Assembly (NCBI GenBank): GCA_012799995.1
Contig: JAAZKE010000033.1
Coordinates: 1-41,034 of the forward strand
Source: Chloroflexota bacterium
GTDB lineage: Bacteria; Chloroflexota; Anaerolineae; Anaerolineales; Anaerolineaceae
Direction of reading: 5' to 3'
Length of the DNA: 41,034 nucleotides
Shown in pieces: positions 36,701 to 41,034 of this stretch. The notes under the pieces are model-generated. The model searched no databases, was not told the origin of the DNA, and saw only the letters and a program-made list of their open reading frames with translations. Positions within the stretch are counted from its first letter, which is position 1. Every line of letters starts with the position of its first letter. Both the position numbers and the translations under genes were made by a program.

Positions 36701-37256
36701 TCTGACAAGCGTACAGATACCAGTAGAAGATTTCATTGTAAAATTCCCTGGTTACCTTTTCAACCGAAAATACCTCTTTTATATGCTCAATTGAGTCATA
36801 GTTTCCATTTAGAATCTGGTTTCTGAAAGTTTTGTTGGTTTGATCTTTGGACACGAAAAAAGTTGACCGCTTAAAGCTGGAAAATTTCTTTTTTGTTCCA
36901 AAATAACTGATCGATATCAAGGATAAACGAAAACTACCCTGGTCATCGTAAAACGCAAAGATGCCGGCGTCATATTGGATCAGATCTTTAAGTACCTTTT
37001 TCCCTTTTTCATATTGGGCTTTTTTCCCGCTTTTTTCGGTTAAAGGCTTTTTAACCCGAAACGAATAGAATATTACTCGTTCATGTTGTTGTAAAGAGAG
37101 TTCTCCAAGGCAACAACTCTGATCGAAATCGTCATCGTCATATTCGTTAATAAATTGATTACTGTATCGAAATGAGTCATTCATTTCCTCCGCGAGCAAT
37201 TGAAATTTTGCGTTATCGAAATTATCTATTAGATTTAGAAGAATATTTGGTCTCAT
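33735..37256 (-). CDS. Eco57I/PglX-like adenine DNA methyltransferase with switchable specificity domain
   Basis: This 1173-residue protein has an N-terminal region of about 400 residues with no nuclease motif that I can confirm, GSFYTPREIVEYMV (motif X), the SAM motif DPACGSG at 519-525, and catalytic NPPY at 755-758 (gamma-class N6-adenine methyltransferase). A C-terminal TaqI-like target-recognition domain begins after PILRGRDIKRYGY (964-976). That string is encoded in the 40-bp repeat, so residues 977-1173 can be exchanged for the silent cassette, giving a predicted 1183-residue variant. It overlaps the helicase stop (ATGA) and has AGGTGAT upstream. It probably sets both modification and restriction specificity. 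Confidence 0.93.
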   Translation of the reverse strand: MRPNILLNLIDNFDNAKFQLLAEEMNDSFRYSNQFINEYDDDDFDQSCCLGELSLQQHERVIFYSFRVKKPLTEKSGKKAQYEKGKKVLKDLIQYDAGIFAFYDDQGSFRLSLISISYFGTKKKFSSFKRSTFFVSKDQTNKTFRNQILNGNYDSIEHIKEVFSVEKVTREFYNEIFYWYLYACQICKWPDDTGKNDEKRNTSVIRMVTRLIFIWFMREKGLINRELFDERAVKNILVSVEDESNSYYLAILQNLFFATLNTPQDKRRFRKENKENQWRNEDFGNTSVCRYHDLFVESNKIPEYFENIPFLNGGLFECLDKGKENIYIDGFTERTKYQPSVPNKLFFADELKPDLNKEMGTNNSRFATKGIFNIFSEYNFTIDENTADDKEIALDPELLGQVFENLLAYFNPETKETARKETGSFYTPREIVEYMVDESLLLYFRNYLESHGVNVSHRSRSVVPTQPGMFGPNQNSLPITESLEECLENLISYDTEPQTFSEEETNLLIQAIKDLRVLDPACGSGAFPMGILHKLVHVLGKLDPENYLWKTILIEEAVQKTKEAYQLEDNTIRKDRIQQIENDFDFHSEDYGRKLYLIEKCIYGADIQPIAIQITKLRFFISLLVDQTIDKKQPNWGVKALPNLEMKFVAANSLLSLSKDLHLKDPELILQEEKLDDLRHKLFSGLPAEEKERIKQSDKETRKKMGEILTRSGFDNEDAKLLSEWDPFNQNESANFFDPPSMMGINHGFDIVIGNPPYIQLSKIKRANSEVYKLYRNAGFEVHQATGDVYCLFIEQGYNLLKDNAGVFCMITSNKWMRAEYGESLRDFLANNTTPVYIIDFTKIKVFEAATVDVAILIFENILSNSETLSCKILDKWAKEDLHSYIKSMSIKNVFSPNKLWLILTDIEKDILKKVEALGTPLKDWDITINRGILTGLNEAFIIDGAKKDELIARDPKSAEIIRPILRGRDIKRYGYDFADLWLIATHNGITRTNTPLIDVNRYPAIKDHLKQFQPSLRKRFDQGATPYNLRDCTYMEDFYKQKIIYPCIMAQGPSFMFDEQGKFFTIAPGNIISGKSILYLLGFLCSKTIYYALRNFYMGGGIEGELKTNRLLILPVPYITTRANSIEELVLAMIRNNKPSLKAEISDEIELEVQKAFDLNEAEKKEILKFKY
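34329..34368 (-). repeat. Inverted repeat, right arm of invertible segment
   Basis: This arm is identical over 40 bp to the reverse complement of 33071-33110. It encodes residues 964-976 of the active methyltransferase, at the junction between the catalytic core and the target-recognition domain. Confidence 0.95.
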
Positions 37257-40200
37257 ATCACCTGATTTTCTATTGAAATAATGATTTCTTTTTTGGTTTT
37301 TGACAGACGGGCTTTTTCTTTTTGAAGATAATCTGCCCCAATATTATCTTTTAACTTAATGAGCGCATCAACAGCATCTTTTATTTGTTTGGAATTTACA
37401 AGCTTCAATTCAGCGATACGCCGCAAAGTGTAATCTGGAAGTGTACCAAAATGATCAATATCTTCCAGGAGCGTGTTAATAAATGGTTGAAGATCTGAAA
37501 ATTCAGGAATTTGACTTTGCAAAATTGTCTTCAGGTTATTCCTGGCTTTTGCTTCAGAGCTTTGTGGAGATGTTTTACTGCCAGTTGTTTCCTTAATAAT
37601 TTTTACTTTCTCATAGTTTTTCCAAAATTTATTGCTGAGTTCAAGACGCGGTTCATTCACGTTACATTCAATTTTTTCTAATGCATCTTCAAAAGAATAT
37701 TGCGTGACCTGAGAGGGTTCATCATAGGAAATCCCTTGAATAAAGAGTCTTCCCTTCCTGAACAGAATTAACTGTTCATCGGTTTTTCCAACTTTCGAAA
37801 CTTTCACACGTGGAGGGAAATTATTTAATTCTTTGACTAAATCCGGGTATGTTTTAGTAATATCCTCAAATCGATTAACCATCTTTGTAAAAAAGCTCTC
37901 TTCTTCATTGTCATCTGGATTTCTGTTAATCCTTTTATACAGTTCCGCAGCGCTTGGTTCTTCATCCGCATCGAATATTTTCGCATCTTCGCCCAAAATA
38001 GAATGGATCATGAACATTTTCGCAGAAGCGATTTCTCTGCTTTTAATTCTTTCTGCTCCTTTTTCTGTTGGGAAAAAGTTAACAATGTTTAGTGTCGAGA
38101 AAACTTTTTTGCTGATACGGTTTATACGCCCCAGACGCTGAATAACCCTGACCGGATTCCAGGGAATATCATAGTTTACGACCATACCGGCCCGATTCAG
38201 GTTAAAACCTTCAGAGATTTTATCCGTACCTAATAAAATATCATAATCATCACATTGATTTTGGCTGGATGCATCGAAATTATTGGCAATCGTCTGAATT
38301 GTTGTACCGGTTAAACTGTAGGCAACGTATACTCTGTTGCCAAAAGAATCACCCAAAATCTTCGCCAAATGCTCCAAAGTATCACGATACTCGGTAAATA
38401 CAACGATTTTCCTTTTGGGTTCTCCGGGTAGAACACGGGATGACAAAACTTTTTTGGCATTATTTACTAAACATTCACCTTTTGGATCATTTTCAACCAG
38501 TTTCTCTTCTTCCAACTTCAAAAGAATTTCTTCAAAAAGTCTTATATCACTTCTAATATGTTTAATAAACTTTTTCTTTTTTTCGAACTCGTTTACATCG
38601 AAAACACGATTTCGATTTGATGGCTTCTCTGTACTGTACTGGCTGTAAATTTCATCGAGGATTTCTTCAATTTCATCTGCATCCCTATCCTCAATATTTT
38701 CCAGTAGCTTTCTGTTCAAAATATATTTACCTGTTTTCTCTATGAAAGCCAAACATTTTTCGGTTATTCCTTTGAAACGGACAATTGACTTTTCAAATGC
38801 GCTGAACGAACTCTCAAAACGTTTCACCAACAACCGTCTCATAAAATTGGACAGGTTCTGTTGCATGATGTATTCAAAGTTTTCTTCTTCGGTCAAATCA
38901 CGATCGATGTCTTTTTCATATACAAATGGTCGATAGATTGCTCCTGTAAATCGGCCATCCTCATCAGGGTTTGCAAAATATACAGATAGGATTTTGTCAT
39001 AGAAGTCAAGCTGATCCGAGGTTAATTCAAAAAACCATTCAACAGGATCATCAACTTTCGACAAATTATTTACTTCTTTACTGTAAGCAGGATTCTTTTG
39101 AAGATCAAGCCGGTTTCGCCGGATCGTTACCGGTTCGATTACATCCCGAATTTCATTGGCAAGAATTCTGGTTCTCTGATTGACTTTATTAATATCTATT
39201 GGCAGAGATCCTATCAAAGCTACGTAAGAATCTTCAGCTTTGGTTTTCTTGTTTGAGTCTAATGACTTATAGTTCTTTTTTATATAAGCCAGTTTGTCAA
39301 ATACAGATTGGTATTCTTTAAATTTTCTCTCCAAATTATTTTGTAACGTGATTGCCGATTTTTTAGGTGAAATGAACAGCTTTAGCAGAGAAAGGAAATC
39401 GCCTGGTCGGTTGTTGAATGGTGTCGCTGTTAATAGGATAACGATTTTATCTCTGCAGATATTGCGAAGATGTTCGTAATCCTGTGTGTTTTGATTTCGA
39501 AATCGGTGCGCCTCATCTATAATGACAATTTCAATATCGTTCGTTTTGCGAACAAACTCTGCTGTTCTTTCGAGATCTCCCAAAGAGCGAACTTCCCATC
39601 CAGGCATATTAAATTGTCCGAGGTACATTCTCCAACCACTGTTCCGGTTCTGATCCCCAACCAAACCTGGTGGACATATTACAATACCTCGCTTCTTTAG
39701 TTCATGTCCGATTGCACAGGCTATGATCGTTTTTCCAAGCCCTACCACATCTGAAATAATTACCCCATTGTTCTGCTCAATAATTGATTTCGCCTGACTG
39801 ACAGCATCTAATTGATATTTATAAGGGGTATAATTTGCAATCCGCATTAGATCAATTAATGAATCGCCTACTACTCCTGCTTTAAAAGCATCTAAATAAG
39901 TTTTAAGGGAAAGAACATACGCTTCAAATGGTGTTATCCTGCGAACCATAGTTTCTATTTTGATTGTTTCAACTACTTTTGTTTTAATATCATCCTTTTC
40001 TGTAATTTCAATGGATGATTCCCATAAGTCGTCAAAATAATCTTCTGCTTCTTTTGTTCCATAATCGCTGATTTCTACATTAAATTCAGCCTGTTTAGTC
40101 AAACCGGGAAAAGTCAGATTACTGCTGCCTGTGATAAATGCCTCTGTCTTGAATCCCGAATCAGATCGAAAAAAATACAACTTAGAATGATTTGGTTCCC

Positions 40201-40579
40201 TGGTTTTTCGAATTAGCAGCCGATCCTTCATTATCATATCTATAAAAAAAGGAACCTGTTCATAATAGTCACTGGTGTCTAACGCTTCATTTGACAGGGT
40301 TTTCTTCAAATCAGAAAGATAAGCGTTTCGTTTGTCATCGATTGAAGGAGCAAGCGTAAAATCGGTTTTACTGATTGTTTCGATTGTATTGTCAGTATTC
40401 ATACCAACAAGAATTTTCATTGTTACATTCGGTTTTTTGATTAATGATTCGTATAATTCTTTTATTCCGGAAAAATAAAAGTACCCAACCAGAAATTTCA
40501 TCTCTTTACAGTTTTTAATTAATTCCAGAAGTCTCTCACGTAGATTTTTAATTTTGTCGTTTGTAATGAAATTAGACAT
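37253..40579 (-). CDS. PLD-nuclease/SNF2-type helicase restriction subunit
   Basis: This 1108-residue protein has an N-terminal phospholipase-D-like domain (about 1-190) with one HxK site (H131, K133 in HSKLYFF) and GSSN at 151-154. A superfamily 2 helicase follows: DVVGLGKT at 277-284, DEAH at 355-358, TATPFNN at 384-390, and a C-terminal helicase lobe with IVVFTEY, TDKISEGFNL and VIQRLGRINR. A single HKD motif suggests a dimeric nuclease, as in BfiI. Next to the methyltransferase this is best read as the translocating and cleaving part of a two-gene restriction system. The start has no clear ribosome site. It leads the operon; the 324-bp gap upstream (40580-40903) shows no gene. Confidence 0.92.
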   Translation of the reverse strand: MSNFITNDKIKNLRERLLELIKNCKEMKFLVGYFYFSGIKELYESLIKKPNVTMKILVGMNTDNTIETISKTDFTLAPSIDDKRNAYLSDLKKTLSNEALDTSDYYEQVPFFIDMIMKDRLLIRKTREPNHSKLYFFRSDSGFKTEAFITGSSNLTFPGLTKQAEFNVEISDYGTKEAEDYFDDLWESSIEITEKDDIKTKVVETIKIETMVRRITPFEAYVLSLKTYLDAFKAGVVGDSLIDLMRIANYTPYKYQLDAVSQAKSIIEQNNGVIISDVVGLGKTIIACAIGHELKKRGIVICPPGLVGDQNRNSGWRMYLGQFNMPGWEVRSLGDLERTAEFVRKTNDIEIVIIDEAHRFRNQNTQDYEHLRNICRDKIVILLTATPFNNRPGDFLSLLKLFISPKKSAITLQNNLERKFKEYQSVFDKLAYIKKNYKSLDSNKKTKAEDSYVALIGSLPIDINKVNQRTRILANEIRDVIEPVTIRRNRLDLQKNPAYSKEVNNLSKVDDPVEWFFELTSDQLDFYDKILSVYFANPDEDGRFTGAIYRPFVYEKDIDRDLTEEENFEYIMQQNLSNFMRRLLVKRFESSFSAFEKSIVRFKGITEKCLAFIEKTGKYILNRKLLENIEDRDADEIEEILDEIYSQYSTEKPSNRNRVFDVNEFEKKKKFIKHIRSDIRLFEEILLKLEEEKLVENDPKGECLVNNAKKVLSSRVLPGEPKRKIVVFTEYRDTLEHLAKILGDSFGNRVYVAYSLTGTTIQTIANNFDASSQNQCDDYDILLGTDKISEGFNLNRAGMVVNYDIPWNPVRVIQRLGRINRISKKVFSTLNIVNFFPTEKGAERIKSREIASAKMFMIHSILGEDAKIFDADEEPSAAELYKRINRNPDDNEEESFFTKMVNRFEDITKTYPDLVKELNNFPPRVKVSKVGKTDEQLILFRKGRLFIQGISYDEPSQVTQYSFEDALEKIECNVNEPRLELSNKFWKNYEKVKIIKETTGSKTSPQSSEAKARNNLKTILQSQIPEFSDLQPFINTLLEDIDHFGTLPDYTLRRIAELKLVNSKQIKDAVDALIKLKDNIGADYLQKEKARLSKTKKEIIISIENQVI

Positions 40580-40800
40580 AAGACGTGTTTTAATCCCTTT
40601 GTTCTTAATGAATCTTAAGGCAAATTCTTACCATTTCTTGCTTATTTCTTAAAAAAGTAAACATCTGTAAAGAATTCAAATTACAATGAAAAATGATTTG
40701 AACGGATTAATTTTACTCTTGATTCATAATATATCCACTATTTTCGATTAATCCCTTTCTATTATCCGTAAGAATCTCCTGGCGCCCAATCCTCCAGGCA

Positions 40801-40809
40801 TGCTAAAAT
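40801..40809 (+). promoter_or_regulatory. Candidate extended -10 box before the glycosylase gene
   Basis: TGCTAAAAT matches an extended -10 element about 95 bp before the glycosylase start. There is no good -35, and nothing else supports it. Confidence 0.25.
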
Positions 40810-40903
40810 AACCGCATATTGAGAACAGGTAGCATTATGTCTTCAAACATAGAATTCAACCCGGGAATCCGCATCATACCATCGTTGATATAGAAGCGTG
40901 CCA

Positions 40904-41034
40904 ATGGCTGAACACAAGTTACACACCCATCCAATCCCGCCACTCTACAATGAGCACTCACGGGTGCTGATTCTCGGTTCTTTCCCTTCGCCAAAATCGC
41001 GCGAGAACAGGTTCTTCTACGGACATCCGCAAAA
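40904..41034 (+). CDS. DNA-deoxyinosine glycosylase, N-terminal part (cut by window end)
   Basis: The frame from the ATG at 40904 reads HPIPPLYNEHSRVLILGSF, then PSPKSRENRFFYGHPQ, and runs off the window. This is the conserved N-terminal signature of the uracil-DNA-glycosylase-fold DNA-deoxyinosine (hypoxanthine) glycosylases, which remove deaminated adenine from DNA. The ribosome site is weak (AGAAG). The frame is open over 43 codons. It is unrelated to the defence genes and marks the return to housekeeping sequence. Confidence 0.85.
   Translation, partial: MAEHKLHTHPIPPLYNEHSRVLILGSFPSPKSRENRFFYGHPQ

Noticed and set aside
33735..37256. Complete BREX or DISARM system
   Set aside because: The methyltransferase resembles PglX, but no brxA/B/C, pglZ, drmA or drmB gene is present. 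Only the helicase-PLD partner is seen.
40803..40994. 63-residue - strand reading frame
   Set aside because: It overlaps the conserved N terminus of the deoxyinosine glycosylase on the + strand, has no ribosome site and resembles no family.

Overview
The window looks like bacterial chromosome from an anaerobic, amino-acid-fermenting organism. The basis is a ferredoxin-linked 2-oxoacid oxidoreductase (IorAB) with an ADP-forming acyl-CoA synthetase and two aminotransferases, two molybdenum hydroxylases, mid-to-low GC, and tight operons with many ATGA/TGATG stop-start overlaps. An Anaerolineae-like Chloroflexota or a Clostridia-like host would fit. This is inference; there is no rRNA or other phylogenetic marker here apart from ligA.

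Layout. Positions 1-3033 hold a possible insertion-sequence end, a DtxR/MntR-type regulator, a GlsB/YeaQ small membrane protein and ligA (NAD+-dependent DNA ligase). Positions 3149-8476 are one five-gene, translationally coupled + strand operon: two zinc-ribbon membrane proteins, a DUF2207-type membrane protein ending in an alternating Cys-Ala tail, a radical SAM/SPASM enzyme with a PqqD-like N-terminal domain, and a SAM methyltransferase. I read this as a RiPP-like system that modifies the C-terminal tail of a membrane protein. A perfect bidirectional terminator closes it at 8535-8567.

Positions 8598-16020 (- strand) encode two complete three-subunit xanthine-dehydrogenase-family hydroxylases in the order large-FAD-FeS-FAD-FeS-large. 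Positions 16200-21193 (- strand) encode a complete branched-chain/amino-acid ABC importer (livG-livF-livK-livH-livM). A LysR regulator and a cyclic amidohydrolase (allantoinase/dihydropyrimidinase type) follow, both on the - strand. Positions 24283-31431 (+ strand) start with a strong promoter and a roughly 250-nt leader, then a HisC-like aminotransferase, iorA, iorB, an ADP-forming acyl-CoA synthetase and a MalY/PatB-type PLP enzyme. Together these would import amino acids, deaminate them, oxidise the 2-oxoacids to acyl-CoA and make ATP. A YdcF/SanA-like membrane protein ends this half.

Positions 32205-40579 form a defence island on the - strand: a PLD-nuclease/SNF2-type helicase (1108 aa), an Eco57I/PglX-like adenine methyltransferase (1173 aa), a silent alternative target-recognition cassette in the opposite orientation, a small serine recombinase and a frameshifted YdbC/PC4-like gene. 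A perfect 40-bp inverted repeat (33071-33110 and 34329-34368) lies in the same reading frame in the active gene and in the cassette. Inversion of the 1298-bp segment would replace the last 197 residues of the methyltransferase by 207 different ones. This is the clearest candidate for a notable system in the window: a phase-variable restriction-modification system with its own invertase. The right edge carries the 5' end of a DNA-deoxyinosine glycosylase gene.
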